A stretch of DNA of 48,443 nucleotides from an uncultured Collinsella sp. (lineage in GTDB: Bacteria; Actinomycetota; Coriobacteriia; Coriobacteriales; Coriobacteriaceae): the NCBI GenBank assembly GCA_937934165.1, contig CALGZX010000007.1:1-48443 (forward strand). Reading direction: 5' to 3'. The position numbers and the translations under genes were made by a program. Under the pieces are notes generated by a model. The model did no database searches, was not told the DNA's origin, and saw only the letters and a list, made by a program, of their open reading frames with translations. Positions 22,717-30,922 of this stretch are shown here, in pieces (the stretch's first letter is position 1; the number at the start of each line of letters is the position of its first letter).

Positions 22717-23094
22717 ATGGAGCTGTTTGATGATCGGGTGGTTTTGTTTGAGAGCGACGAGGGCGGGGAGTACCTGCTTGTAACGTGTGAGCCGTCTGGC
22801 ATGGGCGGCCTGGTGGTTCGGCAGACGAGTGAGGGTCCGTTGACACAATGGTGCTTTGAGGAGTCGCCGCATGTGGTCGAGACCTTTGTGACGCACGAGG
22901 GGCTTGTGGCGCTGGAGCACTTCTATGGAGTTGGGACTTCCAACCAGGTCGCGCGCATGCTGAGCATCTCGTTTGCCGATTATGACTGTGCCCAGCGGGT
23001 GAGATCGCTCCTGAGGGAACTTGATGCTAAGTTTGACGTGATCGAAAAGCCAATCGATCGTACGGGGAACGGCGGTATATGCGGAGCAGCATGA
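22717..23094 (+). CDS. Protein of unknown function (125 aa)
   Basis: I do not recognise this protein. It looks soluble, with a β-rich N-terminal half (RVVLFESDEGGEYLLVTCEP) and a more helical C-terminal half (AQRVRSLLRELDAKFDVIEK). No signal peptide, membrane helix or catalytic motif is seen. GAAAGGGG at 22704-22711 lies before ATG 22717. The codon style is local and the gene stands alone between the serS terminator and tRNA-Arg. Confidence 0.65.
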   Translation: MELFDDRVVLFESDEGGEYLLVTCEPSGMGGLVVRQTSEGPLTQWCFEESPHVVETFVTHEGLVALEHFYGVGTSNQVARMLSISFADYDCAQRVRSLLRELDAKFDVIEKPIDRTGNGGICGAA

Positions 23095-23130
23095 CAAAAC
23101 TGCGTTCCACAAAAAAGTTTGAGATTGTGC

Positions 23131-23160
23131 TTGACTCCAATAAGCTAAAGTGGTTTTATA
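23131..23160 (+). promoter_or_regulatory. Promoter of tRNA-Arg
   Basis: TTGACT (23131-23136) and TTTATA (23155-23160) with an 18-bp spacer, 11 bp before the mature tRNA. Confidence 0.65.
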
Positions 23161-23171
23161 TGTCTTGCGCT

Positions 23172-23248
23172 GCGGCGTTACCTCAGCTGGATAGAGGGTC
23201 TGACTACGAATCAGAACGTCATAGGTTCGAATCCTATACGCCGCACCA
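23172..23248 (+). tRNA. tRNA-Arg (ACG)
   Basis: A 77-nt cloverleaf including CCA. The acceptor stem GCGGCGT/ACGCCGC is perfect, the anticodon stem is TCTGA/TCAGA, and the anticodon ACG is at 23206-23208. A34 would be deaminated to inosine by TadA-type tRNA deaminase to read CGN codons. The T-arm holds AGGTTCGAATCC, inverted twice downstream. Confidence 0.97.
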
Positions 23249-23260
23249 ATTGAAATCGAA

Positions 23261-23287
23261 AGCCTCCGGCAACGGGGGCTTTTCTTT
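23261..23287 (+). terminator. Terminator of tRNA-Arg
   Basis: AGCCTCCG (23261-23268), loop GCAA, CGGGGGCT (23273-23280), then TTTCTTTT. It is repeated in altered form at 23451-23477. Confidence 0.85.
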
Positions 23288-23289
23288 TA

Positions 23290-23527
23290 CGTCGGCACTG
23301 CATGGATTCGAACCTCGGTCGAGGCGCGGGCGTAAAGAAAACGCGGAGCGTTTTTAGCCCGCGGGCGAGTCCGCCGGCAGGCGGGCGAAGCCGGTGCGGA
23401 TCCGCGCAGCGGATGCGCGGAATCCTATACGCCGCACCATTTGAGATTAAAGCTCCCGGCAACGGGGGCTTTTCTTTTACGTAAGCACTGCATGGATTCG
23501 AACCTCGGTCGAGGCGCGGGCGTAAAG
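23290..23527. repeat. tRNA-linked 190-bp unit (Arg copy) plus a partial second unit
   Basis: After the terminator come an inverted T-arm, GGATTCGAACCT (23304-23315), and the same 92-bp core as at tRNA-Leu (23330-23421). A direct copy of the tRNA 3' end and terminator follows from 23421, offset 191 bp from 23230. A second inverted T-arm (23494-23505) and the first bases of another core (to 23527) complete a ~107-bp direct repeat of 23230-23337. After 23527 the sequences diverge. The inverted arm matches tRNA-Arg here and tRNA-Leu at the other locus, so each unit is fitted to its own tRNA. An open frame on the minus strand across this unit is not considered coding. The 23528-23624 stretch holds nothing I recognise. 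Confidence 0.8.
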
Positions 23528-23624
23528 CGGACTATTTCCTGTCGACTCGTGTAAGATTTCGAGTAGGTGTCGCGGCCCATCCGTGACCACTCCTTCTTCA
23601 AGCGACCGATCAGGGTGATACTTC

Positions 23625-26066
23625 GTGGCAGAGCGTCCGACATACAAGCTCAGGTTTCTCGATCCCAAGAAGCGCTTTCCGGCGATGCCCGAGCAGCCTG
23701 CGGGGCGCTCATATGGCGTGGTCTGGAAACTCTTTGGCGAGGACCCGCATGAATCATGCTATGTCGTCGAATTTGTCGGCAAAAGCCATGTGTCGCTTTT
23801 GGGCTACGTGAGCGTTTCGGGTGAGGCCTATAAGGTGGACCGTCCCGTTAACGAAGTATCGCTGCCCGACGATCCCGACATGCAGCTGATTCTTGACGAG
23901 TCCGATTCCAACATCGGTGAGATTGCAGTCAGGGGTACCGATGGGACGATGCGCTCCCGGGCGCGAGTCATCGGCTCTCCCGAAGGCCCCATGCGCGAGC
24001 AGTCCGATCACGAGACATGGAATTCGGCCCGCTCCCTTCCTTACGGCGAGTTCATGGCATCGATGTTCCTGCGCTACGTGATATTTGCCAACTCCGAAAG
24101 CGCTATTGCGAACACGGCGGGCGTCGACGGTCTCGATGCGGACATGCAAAACGTTGTCGACAAGATCAAGCTCGTAAAGTTGCCCGAGCCGGTCGAGGTG
24201 TTTTTGGGCTTTAACACGTCACCGCTCCCCGATGCTATCGAGACGCTGCTTTACCGCGTTGACCATGCCGAGAATCCGAGCGGTATCGAGCGCTATGCCG
24301 CCACCCTTATGAGCGAAATTGACTTGCCCCGTCTGCGCACCATTGCCGCCAAGTCCGAAATGAGCCTGGCGCGCATCGACCGGTCAAAGCTGTTTTATCT
24401 CAATTTTGATCGTAGCCTGCTGGACCAGGACGAGATTGACATGCTGCTTGCCATCGAGTGCCGTCTCAACCGCCTCTCCGGCATCCTTGAGCGCATCGGG
24501 GCCGGATTGGTCCCTGCGGCATCCTCGCCGAGCCTTGAGGGCTGCGCGCTCTTTGATTCGTGGCATATCGCCAAGACGACCAACGATGTTCCCCGACTGC
24601 TCGATACGGCCTCGAGCGATAACCCGTGGGGCAAACCGGGTACGGTGGCTTGCCAGCCGGGCGGCGAGTGGGACGTGCGCACCCGTTTTGCGCGAATCGT
24701 TGAGGCGCTCAACGTGGTCACGCGGCTCGACTATACCTATCGAGTAAACGTTGCCGAGGGGATTATGCTCGTTCGGTTTGGGCAGTCTGTCGTTGATGCC
24801 ATGCCGCAACGTGAATACGACGCTCAAGATGACGCCTGGCGCGAGCTGGACGAGGACACGCGCGCGATCTGGGCCGCGGAGCACGATGCACGTGTGGCAC
24901 TCACGCTTGCGGCAGCGTGTTTTGCCGCGGGCACCTGCATCACGCGCTGCTATGTGCAGATTGCTGCTCCCGACAGTGAGCAGGGCGAGCGCGTTGTCGC
25001 AACGTATTTCTTTGGGCGCGCGGCCTATCTGGCCGATTGCGTGCCTGTCGCCAAGGATCTTGAGAGCATGGACATGGACGATATGCCGTGCAAGCGTGTG
25101 CTTGAGGCGTATGAGTCAACCGCTCCGGAGACGATTGAGCCTGCGGAGGTTCATGCTCGTCCGCGTGATGACCACCGCACCCTGCCACCGGCGCTGCGTG
25201 ATCTGCTGCTTGCCGATACGGCTGACGAGTTGGAGGTCATGGAAGAGGACGACGACCCATACGTGGCGCGTGTTGTTGAATTGCGCGAGCAGGCAAAAGT
25301 CGACCGTACAGGTGCTTTTGAAGGCTTTTCCCGGCTTGTCGAGGAGTTGGAGGCTAAGTGCGCCGTCGCCGAGCTTTTGGCGACAGGTCCGGTTCAAACG
25401 CAGTTTTGCGATAACCAGCTGGTGCGCATGGTGCTACCGGTGTTGGAAGAAGACCGCTCTGTGCGAATCCTACGTGCGCCCGATGCGCTGTATTTTGCCC
25501 AGCACGAGATCTGCAGCTTTTACGCCGAGCAAGAGGACTTTGAACGGGCGCTGCCCGAGGTGCGCCATCTTTACGATCTGGCGCGCTCGTCCATGCAATC
25601 GCACTTTGCGCTCATCAACGTGCTTGCGCGTCTGGAGCGCTTTGACGAGATTATCGAGGTGGCGCGCCACGGCCTACGTATTGCCAGCGATCGTTCTGCA
25701 ATCGGCTACCTGTTCTATCGTTTGGCGTTTGCCTATTGGAATTGCGATCAGCTCGACCTGCCGCTGGCTTGTTACCGTCTGGTGCCGCGCGGCGAGGAGT
25801 CGGGCAGCAGCGCGCTGGAAGAAATGCAGGGCCTTATGAACGAGATGGGCGTCAGCGAGCCTCCGACGTTCGAGGAAGCGGTCGAGACTATCTGCAAGGC
25901 TGGACTTGAGTTGCCGCCAGTGTCCGCCGTGACGAATCAGCTTGCAGATGCCGCTGTTCAACTGGTCGACAACGGCTTCTTTTTCCTGGCACGCGGTTGC
26001 ATCTTCCAAATGTGGCGCACCATGGGCAACGACGAGCTCGGCTCCCTCAACCGCTCGCTGGGGTAG
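23625..26066 (+). CDS. Large protein of unknown function with TPR-like C-terminus (813 aa)
   Basis: I do not recognise the family with certainty. There is no signal peptide or membrane helix, so it is probably cytoplasmic. The N-terminal ~130 residues are β-rich; a helical middle region follows. Residues ~640-760 show helix pairs resembling tetratricopeptide repeats (ICSFYAEQEDFERALPEVRH, then ALINVLARLERFDEIIEVAR). Acidic patches such as MEEDDDPY occur near residue 540. The start is GTG 23625 with AGGGTGAT at 23610-23617. It stands alone between tRNA-Arg and tRNA-Ser. TPR domains mediate protein contacts, so a scaffold role is possible. Confidence 0.7.
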   Translation: MAERPTYKLRFLDPKKRFPAMPEQPAGRSYGVVWKLFGEDPHESCYVVEFVGKSHVSLLGYVSVSGEAYKVDRPVNEVSLPDDPDMQLILDESDSNIGEIAVRGTDGTMRSRARVIGSPEGPMREQSDHETWNSARSLPYGEFMASMFLRYVIFANSESAIANTAGVDGLDADMQNVVDKIKLVKLPEPVEVFLGFNTSPLPDAIETLLYRVDHAENPSGIERYAATLMSEIDLPRLRTIAAKSEMSLARIDRSKLFYLNFDRSLLDQDEIDMLLAIECRLNRLSGILERIGAGLVPAASSPSLEGCALFDSWHIAKTTNDVPRLLDTASSDNPWGKPGTVACQPGGEWDVRTRFARIVEALNVVTRLDYTYRVNVAEGIMLVRFGQSVVDAMPQREYDAQDDAWRELDEDTRAIWAAEHDARVALTLAAACFAAGTCITRCYVQIAAPDSEQGERVVATYFFGRAAYLADCVPVAKDLESMDMDDMPCKRVLEAYESTAPETIEPAEVHARPRDDHRTLPPALRDLLLADTADELEVMEEDDDPYVARVVELREQAKVDRTGAFEGFSRLVEELEAKCAVAELLATGPVQTQFCDNQLVRMVLPVLEEDRSVRILRAPDALYFAQHEICSFYAEQEDFERALPEVRHLYDLARSSMQSHFALINVLARLERFDEIIEVARHGLRIASDRSAIGYLFYRLAFAYWNCDQLDLPLACYRLVPRGEESGSSALEEMQGLMNEMGVSEPPTFEEAVETICKAGLELPPVSAVTNQLADAAVQLVDNGFFFLARGCIFQMWRTMGNDELGSLNRSLG

Positions 26067-26115
26067 GCGAAGCCTCCAAGGAGGAAAGGATGCTAGGCAA
26101 TTAGAAAATTTCCTC

Positions 26116-26144
26116 TTGCCCATCCTTGGCTGTTTGGTTACTAT
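26116..26144 (+). promoter_or_regulatory. Promoter of tRNA-Ser
   Basis: TTGCCC (26116-26121) and TACTAT (26139-26144) with a 17-bp spacer, 14 bp before the mature tRNA. Confidence 0.6.
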
Positions 26145-26158
26145 AGAACGGCTGTTAC

Positions 26159-26249
26159 GGAGAGCTGACCGAGAGGCCGAAGGTGCTCGCCTGCTAAGCG
26201 AGTATGCCCCAAAAGGGCATCTGGGGTTCGAATCCCCAGCTCTCCGCCA
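26159..26249 (+). tRNA. tRNA-Ser (GCT)
   Basis: A 91-nt class II tRNA including CCA. The acceptor stem GGAGAGC/GCTCTCC is perfect, the anticodon stem is CTCGC/GCGAG with GCT at 26193-26195 (reads AGC and AGT), and there is a long variable arm TGCCCC/GGGGCA-like. The T-arm GGGTTCGAATCCCCAGC is copied inverted downstream. Confidence 0.97.
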
Positions 26250-26264
26250 GTTTAACTTTAAAGA

Positions 26265-26290
26265 AGGGTCCCATCGGGGGCCCTTTTTTA
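26265..26290 (+). terminator. Terminator of tRNA-Ser
   Basis: AGGGTCCC (26265-26272) pairs with GGGGCCCT (26277-26284) with one G-U pair, followed by six T. Confidence 0.8.
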
Positions 26291-26305
26291 TTATCGAGAA
26301 AGGGC

Positions 26306-26322
26306 GCTGGGGATTCGAACCC
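26306..26322. repeat. Inverted copy of the tRNA-Ser T-arm
   Basis: GCTGGGGATTCGAACCC is the exact reverse complement of 26224-26240 inside tRNA-Ser (17 of 17). It lies 57 bp past the gene end, beyond the terminator, in the same relative place as the inverted T-arms after tRNA-Leu and tRNA-Arg. The 92-bp core is missing here. Confidence 0.8.
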
Positions 26323-26324
26323 TC

Positions 26325-26357
26325 AAAAAAGGAGGCATCCTTTCGGTCACCTCCTTT
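26325..26357 (-). terminator. Terminator of the DacA-type gene (minus strand)
   Basis: On the minus strand AAAGGAGG (26357-26350) pairs with CCTCCTTT (26335-26328) across a 14-nt loop and runs into more T (to 26325). It lies 25 bp past the stop codon at 26382. Confidence 0.75.
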
Positions 26358-26381
26358 CAGCGAGTGTATTGTTCTTCGACC

Positions 26382-27722
26382 TTACACCTCGGGTGCCTTG
26401 GCTACGGTCTCGCTCTCGGCTGTGAGCGGGCGGTTGTCGATGCGGCGGCCCAGGCGGTCGAGCTTCACAAGGAGCCACTCAATGGGATTCGGCCCTGCCC
26501 CTTCCTCGTCGGCAACCAGGTCCATAACGGCGATTTTGGTGCCGTCCTGCTTGAGCGTAACGCTGCCCACCTTGTCGCCCACATGCACCGTGCCCGAAAG
26601 ATCGTCGTGGCTAACCTTTTCGGTCACCTCGCCGGCAAGGGAAAACACGGTCGCTTGCGCCGTAGGATCGGCGAGTGTGGCGTCGATCGTCTTATCCGTC
26701 CAGTCGGTTTGGCCAATGCGCGCCATAAGCGGGTTGCCGTTGGCGGTCTTTTCCTGCGTGTTGGCGATCGCGACCGTCACCTTGTGACCGTAGTACCAAT
26801 TGGCAAGGGTTGCGGTATCGGTAAAGCGCTGGTCGGTGGTGGTGGAGTTCAAAACGACGGTGTAGATCTCGTCGCCATCGCGGTTGTAGGCACTCGTAAA
26901 GCAATAGCCCGCGTCGTCGGTGGTGCCGGTCTTGCCGCCGATGTTGCCATCTTGGCCCAGCAAATAGTTATGCGTGTCCATGGAATGCGAATGGTCGGTG
27001 CCGTCGGCGCCCGTGACCTCGATCCAGGAATCCTCGCTCGCTACGACCTCGCGGATCGTGTCGTTTTTCATGGCCTCCTGCATCATCAGCGCCACGTCAT
27101 GTGCGGTTGAGTGCATTTCGCCAGCCCACTCATCAAAGTCCAGACCATGCGGGTTTTCAAAAAGCGTACCGGTACAGCCGAGCTTCTTAGCGCGCTCGTT
27201 CATGGCCTTCACAAAGGTGGCCTCGGCGTCTTTGGTCTTAGGGTCGATCTTCTTGCCCACATATTCGGCGAGCACGATGGCGGCGTCGTTGCCCGAGGGA
27301 ATCATCAGGCCGCGCAGCGCCTGCTCCACGGTAAGCTTGTCGCCTTCGAGCAAGCCGGCGGTCGAATTGCCCACGGTGGCTGCGGCGTTGCTCACCGTGA
27401 CCTTCTCGTCCATCTTGCAATTCTCGACGGTTAGGATTGCGGTCATGACCTTGGTGATCGAGGCAATCTTGACCTGCTCATCGGCGCCGCGGGCATAGTA
27501 GACGGTGCCGTCTTTGCCCATGACGAGGGCATTGGTCGCATCGATATCGGGCAGGTTTTCGGCCGTGATGCCGCGCGCATCGGCGGTTTTGCCACAAACA
27601 TTGTCGGTCGTGAGCACTTGGGCGCCGGCGACGGTGGGCGCGCCAGCGGCAAGGGCGATAGCGCAGACAAAGCCGGCGGCAAGCTGGGCTGAGCGCTTTG
27701 CAAAAGAGGTGAGGGACTTCAC
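26382..27722 (-). CDS. dacA: D-alanyl-D-alanine carboxypeptidase (PBP5/DacA type)
   Basis: A low-molecular-weight penicillin-binding protein that removes the terminal D-Ala from peptidoglycan pentapeptides outside the membrane. Taking GTG 27722-27720 as start, residues 1-34 form a signal peptide ending VAGA. The catalytic motifs are SITK (88-91), SGN (143-145) and KTGTT (264-268); a PBP5-like C-terminal β-domain follows. The tail has an amphipathic-looking IEWLLVKLDRLGRRI that could touch the membrane. The frame is open to 27977, but that would overlap the divergent regulator gene, and a -10-like TATACT lies at 27767-27762. The ribosome site is weak, so the exact start is uncertain. Confidence 0.85.
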   Translation of the reverse strand: MKSLTSFAKRSAQLAAGFVCAIALAAGAPTVAGAQVLTTDNVCGKTADARGITAENLPDIDATNALVMGKDGTVYYARGADEQVKIASITKVMTAILTVENCKMDEKVTVSNAAATVGNSTAGLLEGDKLTVEQALRGLMIPSGNDAAIVLAEYVGKKIDPKTKDAEATFVKAMNERAKKLGCTGTLFENPHGLDFDEWAGEMHSTAHDVALMMQEAMKNDTIREVVASEDSWIEVTGADGTDHSHSMDTHNYLLGQDGNIGGKTGTTDDAGYCFTSAYNRDGDEIYTVVLNSTTTDQRFTDTATLANWYYGHKVTVAIANTQEKTANGNPLMARIGQTDWTDKTIDATLADPTAQATVFSLAGEVTEKVSHDDLSGTVHVGDKVGSVTLKQDGTKIAVMDLVADEEGAGPNPIEWLLVKLDRLGRRIDNRPLTAESETVAKAPEV

Positions 27723-27761
27723 GGATTTCGCTTTCGACGGGATGGTCTCTTCTGAAACTAG

Positions 27762-27767
27762 AGTATA
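27762..27767 (-). promoter_or_regulatory. Possible -10 element of the dacA promoter
   Basis: TATACT on the minus strand, 40 bp upstream of the chosen GTG. No good -35 is seen, so the promoter may be activator-dependent, for example on the divergent response regulator. Confidence 0.4.
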
Positions 27768-27918
27768 TCGTTTGCCGGCGTCGGCGATCATCGCGTGCGT
27801 GCGTGGCCACATCCGCTCCCGAACGGGCACAAGGGTGCTTAAGGCCGACTTAATCACCCACGCTTGTTGTGTGTGGCGTGCGTCGCCTCGGGCATAATGG
27901 AGCGCGAGAGGAGCACGC

Positions 27919-28614
27919 ATGAACGAGCGCATTTTGGTAGTTGATGACGAAAAGGCCATTGCCGACCTAGTTGGCATCTACCTTACAAAAGAAGGCTTTG
28001 ACGTCCAGATTGCCTATAGCGGGGCCGATGCTGCCAAGGCAATCTTGGAGCAGGAGTTCGATCTGGCGCTGCTTGATGTCATGCTGCCCGATATCGATGG
28101 GTTTGAGCTGCTGCGTACGATCCGTTCCAGCCATACCTATCCCGTGATCATGCTGACGGCGCGCGATGCCCAGCAAGACAAGATCGGGGGCCTTTCGCTT
28201 GGCGCGGACGATTACGTGGTTAAGCCGTTCCGTCCGCTGGAGCTCATCGCGCGCGTGCACGCTCAGCTTCGCCGCTACACCAGCTACGGTAGCCGTGCAC
28301 AGGCGGCCGAGTCACCGACCATTCAGCTCGACGGCTTGGAGATCAACCGCGATGCTCGTTCCGTGACAGTGGACGGTTCACCGGTTCGCCTCACGCCCAC
28401 CGAGTATTCAATCTTGCTGTATCCGGTCGAGCATCGCGGCAGCGTGGTGGCCGTGGAGGACCTGTTCCGCGCGGTGTGGAACGAGGACTTTATGCCCGGC
28501 TCCAACAATACGGTGATGGTGCATATTCGCCACTTGCGCGAAAAGATCGGCGACGACGCACAAAAGCCACGCTTTATCAAAAACGTCTGGGGCGTCGGCT
28601 ACATCATCGAATAA
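27919..28614 (+). CDS. OmpR/VanR-type response regulator
   Basis: A 231-aa two-component regulator. The receiver domain has the acidic pair DDE near residue 10, phospho-acceptor D53 in LLDVMLPD, and Thr/Lys switch residues in MLTAR and VVKPFRP. The C-terminal winged helix ends in NNTVMVHIRHLREKIGDD and VWGVGYIIE. Wording of the motifs is closest to VanR. GAGAGGAG lies before ATG 27919, and CATAAT at 27893-27898 may be the -10. It is followed by its sensor kinase and is divergent from dacA, a likely target. There is no vanHAX set in the window. Confidence 0.9.
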   Translation: MNERILVVDDEKAIADLVGIYLTKEGFDVQIAYSGADAAKAILEQEFDLALLDVMLPDIDGFELLRTIRSSHTYPVIMLTARDAQQDKIGGLSLGADDYVVKPFRPLELIARVHAQLRRYTSYGSRAQAAESPTIQLDGLEINRDARSVTVDGSPVRLTPTEYSILLYPVEHRGSVVAVEDLFRAVWNEDFMPGSNNTVMVHIRHLREKIGDDAQKPRFIKNVWGVGYIIE

Positions 28615-28640
28615 CGCTTTTCGCTTGTGAGGATCTTGAT

Positions 28641-29879
28641 ATGACAAAAGACGATAGGCAAGCGTTCGAGGTGCCCGATCGGCTCTTTGAATACGTGAGG
28701 TCGGTCGTCGACAACCGCGCGCTTGCAACGGTGCTGCTCTTTTTGCTGAGCCTGCTGCTGATTGGCATCGACAACATCGTCGGAATCTTGGCGGTGCTGC
28801 TTGTCGGCTTTTTGCTGATCGATCGATTTGAGATCGTGCGCCGCTGCATGGTGATTGGCGGCGCCGCGTGGGCCATGACGTTGGCGATTGGCGTCATGGC
28901 GCTCGGCGGCATCGAAGGGCCGGTGCTGTTCGATGCCGGCTTTGTATTCAACATGCTTGGCTTTGTGCTGGCGCTTGCCGCGTGCGTGCTGTTCTTGTGT
29001 GGCCGCGCCCTGTACTATCAGGGCTACGAACAGGGCGAGCAGCATGCCGATTGTGTGCTGGCCGCTCGTATTCAAGATCGCCTGATCGATCACTCCGACA
29101 CCTGGGATAACATCGACGGCGACTTCTTGGAGGTCGAGGGCGCCCTTAACCGCGTGCGTGACCGTGAGCGCAAGGTGCAGCAAGCTCTGCGTGACGAGTC
29201 GCATCGCAAGGACGATTTGGTCACGTACTTGGCACATGACCTACGCACCCCGCTTGCCAGTGTGGTGGGCTATCTTTCGCTGCTGCAAGAGGCTCCCGAG
29301 CTGCCGGTTGAGCAACGTGCGCACTTTACGGGCGTGGCGCTCGACAAGGCGCACCGGCTCGATACGCTCATCGAAGAGTTCTTCGATATCACGCGCTTTG
29401 ACTTCCACGATATCGTGCTCACGCGCGGCTATGTTGATCTGGGGTTGCTGCTGGCTCAGGTGGCTGACGAGTTCTATCCCATCCTCAACGAGCAGCATAA
29501 GGAAGTCCAAGTTGATATTCGCGAGGACCTGACGGTGCTCGTGGATGGCGACAAAATGGCTCGCGTGTTTAACAACATCATGAAAAACGCTATTGCCTAT
29601 AGCTATGAGGGCTCGACCATCACGATCGAGGCCAGACGCCGGGACGACGGTGGCGTGCGCGTGCGCTTTATCAATCAGGGCGATCCCATCCCTGAGGCAA
29701 AGCTCAAGGTGATCTTTGAGAAGTTCTATCGCCTGGATGCGGCGCGTGCGACCAATCGCGGTGGTGCCGGTCTGGGCCTTGCTATTGCCAAGGAGATCAT
29801 CGCGGCACACGGTGGTACCGTTGCATGTGAATCGACGCCCGAACACACGATATTCACCATCGAGCTGCCCGCCGCATAG
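28641..29879 (+). CDS. VanS-like sensor histidine kinase
   Basis: The 412-aa kinase has an N-terminal hydrophobic region of about four helices (residues ~28-130) with little extracellular sequence, unlike classical VanS with a larger sensor loop. H199 lies in the H-box YLAHDLRTPLAS. Then come the N-box NNIMKNAI, a FEKFYRLD F-box and GGAGLGLAIAKEI. The start ATG 28641 follows GTGAGGATC; an open frame further upstream lies inside the regulator gene. It probably senses a membrane or cell-wall cue and phosphorylates the regulator encoded 26 bp upstream. Confidence 0.9.
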   Translation: MTKDDRQAFEVPDRLFEYVRSVVDNRALATVLLFLLSLLLIGIDNIVGILAVLLVGFLLIDRFEIVRRCMVIGGAAWAMTLAIGVMALGGIEGPVLFDAGFVFNMLGFVLALAACVLFLCGRALYYQGYEQGEQHADCVLAARIQDRLIDHSDTWDNIDGDFLEVEGALNRVRDRERKVQQALRDESHRKDDLVTYLAHDLRTPLASVVGYLSLLQEAPELPVEQRAHFTGVALDKAHRLDTLIEEFFDITRFDFHDIVLTRGYVDLGLLLAQVADEFYPILNEQHKEVQVDIREDLTVLVDGDKMARVFNNIMKNAIAYSYEGSTITIEARRRDDGGVRVRFINQGDPIPEAKLKVIFEKFYRLDAARATNRGGAGLGLAIAKEIIAAHGGTVACESTPEHTIFTIELPAA

Positions 29880-29982
29880 CCAGCGTGCCCTTACAAACAC
29901 TTGACAATGCGCTCACGTGCATATGAGCCGCGATTTCTACTATCGATACTGCTGAAATGATATCGATGTGGAGGTATGCGGT

Positions 29983-30858
29983 ATGACGGCTGCTGCGGCT
30001 GTGGAGCCCACGGAGCTTGAAGAACTCATGAAAGCGCAGGCCGAGGCCGCGCGCGAGCGCGAGGTTGGGGATGCGACTCGCCCCACGGCAGAGGATCTTG
30101 CCGCCTCGCCGACGCGCATCGATGTCGAGGGCCTCGACCTGTTCTATGGCGACCATCATGCGCTCAAGGACGTGAATATCAAGATCCGCGACAAGCAGAT
30201 CACCTCGTTCATCGGGCCTTCGGGCTGCGGAAAGTCCACGTTGCTGCGCTGCTTTAACCGCATGAACGACGGCATCAAGGATTGCCGCATCGAGGGCAAG
30301 ATTGCGCTCGATGGTCAAGATATCCTGGGCGACTACGACATCTGCCGCTTGCGCCAGCGCGTGGGCATGGTGTTCCAGCGCCCCAACCCGTTTCCCATGA
30401 GCATCTACGACAACGTCGCCTACGGTCCTCGCGGCATGGGAGTGCGCGACCGCGTCGTGCTCGACGAGCTGGTCGAGGATTCCCTTCGTCGCGCTGCGCT
30501 ATGGGATGAGGTCAAGGACAAGCTCAAAGAGTCGGGCCTGGGTCTTTCGGGCGGCCAGCAGCAGCGTCTGTGCATCGCCCGCGCACTTGCCGTGCAGCCC
30601 GACATTCTGCTGATGGACGAGCCGACCTCGGCACTCGACCCTGTGTCGACGCTGGTGGTGGAGCAGCTGGCCTGCGAGCTCAAAGAGACCTGCACGCTCG
30701 TGGTCGTTACGCACAATATGCAGCAGACGGCGCGTATCTCCGATTCGGTCGCATTCTTTTTGCTGGGTGAGCTGGTGGAGCACGCGCCCACCGCGCAACT
30801 CTTCAAGAATCCGACCGATCCGCGCACGGCGGATTATTTGACGGGGCGTTTTGGCTGA
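29983..30858 (+). CDS. pstB: Phosphate ABC transporter ATP-binding protein PstB
   Basis: PstB drives the high-affinity phosphate importer PstSCAB. It has Walker A GPSGCGKST, the PstB-specific FNRMND, Q-loop VFQRPNPFPMSIYDNVAYGPR, signature LSGGQQQRL and Walker B ILLMDEPTSALDP. The first ~40 residues (Ala/Glu-rich) are an extra N-terminal extension before IDVEGLDLFYG. GGAGG at 29971-29975 with 7-bp spacing supports ATG 29983. pstS, pstC, pstA and phoU are absent from the window; the downstream neighbours are phoP and phoR, so regulation by phosphate is expected. TTGACA at 29901-29906 may be its -35. Confidence 0.95.
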   Translation: MTAAAAVEPTELEELMKAQAEAAREREVGDATRPTAEDLAASPTRIDVEGLDLFYGDHHALKDVNIKIRDKQITSFIGPSGCGKSTLLRCFNRMNDGIKDCRIEGKIALDGQDILGDYDICRLRQRVGMVFQRPNPFPMSIYDNVAYGPRGMGVRDRVVLDELVEDSLRRAALWDEVKDKLKESGLGLSGGQQQRLCIARALAVQPDILLMDEPTSALDPVSTLVVEQLACELKETCTLVVVTHNMQQTARISDSVAFFLLGELVEHAPTAQLFKNPTDPRTADYLTGRFG

Positions 30859-30922
30859 TACCATCTAGTAAAGGTACCTTTAGGGTTAAGATGCGGTCAT
30901 GCCGGCCGCAAAGGGGTTCAAC

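Noticed and set aside
23211..23462. Small minus-strand protein over tRNA-Arg and the repeat unit
   Set aside because: It runs across the tRNA itself; such frames are typical false calls from tRNA sequence read backwards.
26973..27498. Plus-strand open frames opposite dacA
   Set aside because: The minus strand has signal peptide, SxxK, SGN and KTG motifs; the plus frames have no ribosome site or recognisable domain.
26382..29879. Glycopeptide resistance cluster
   Set aside because: Only VanRS-like regulators and a DacA-type enzyme are present; there is no vanH, vanA-type ligase or vanX.
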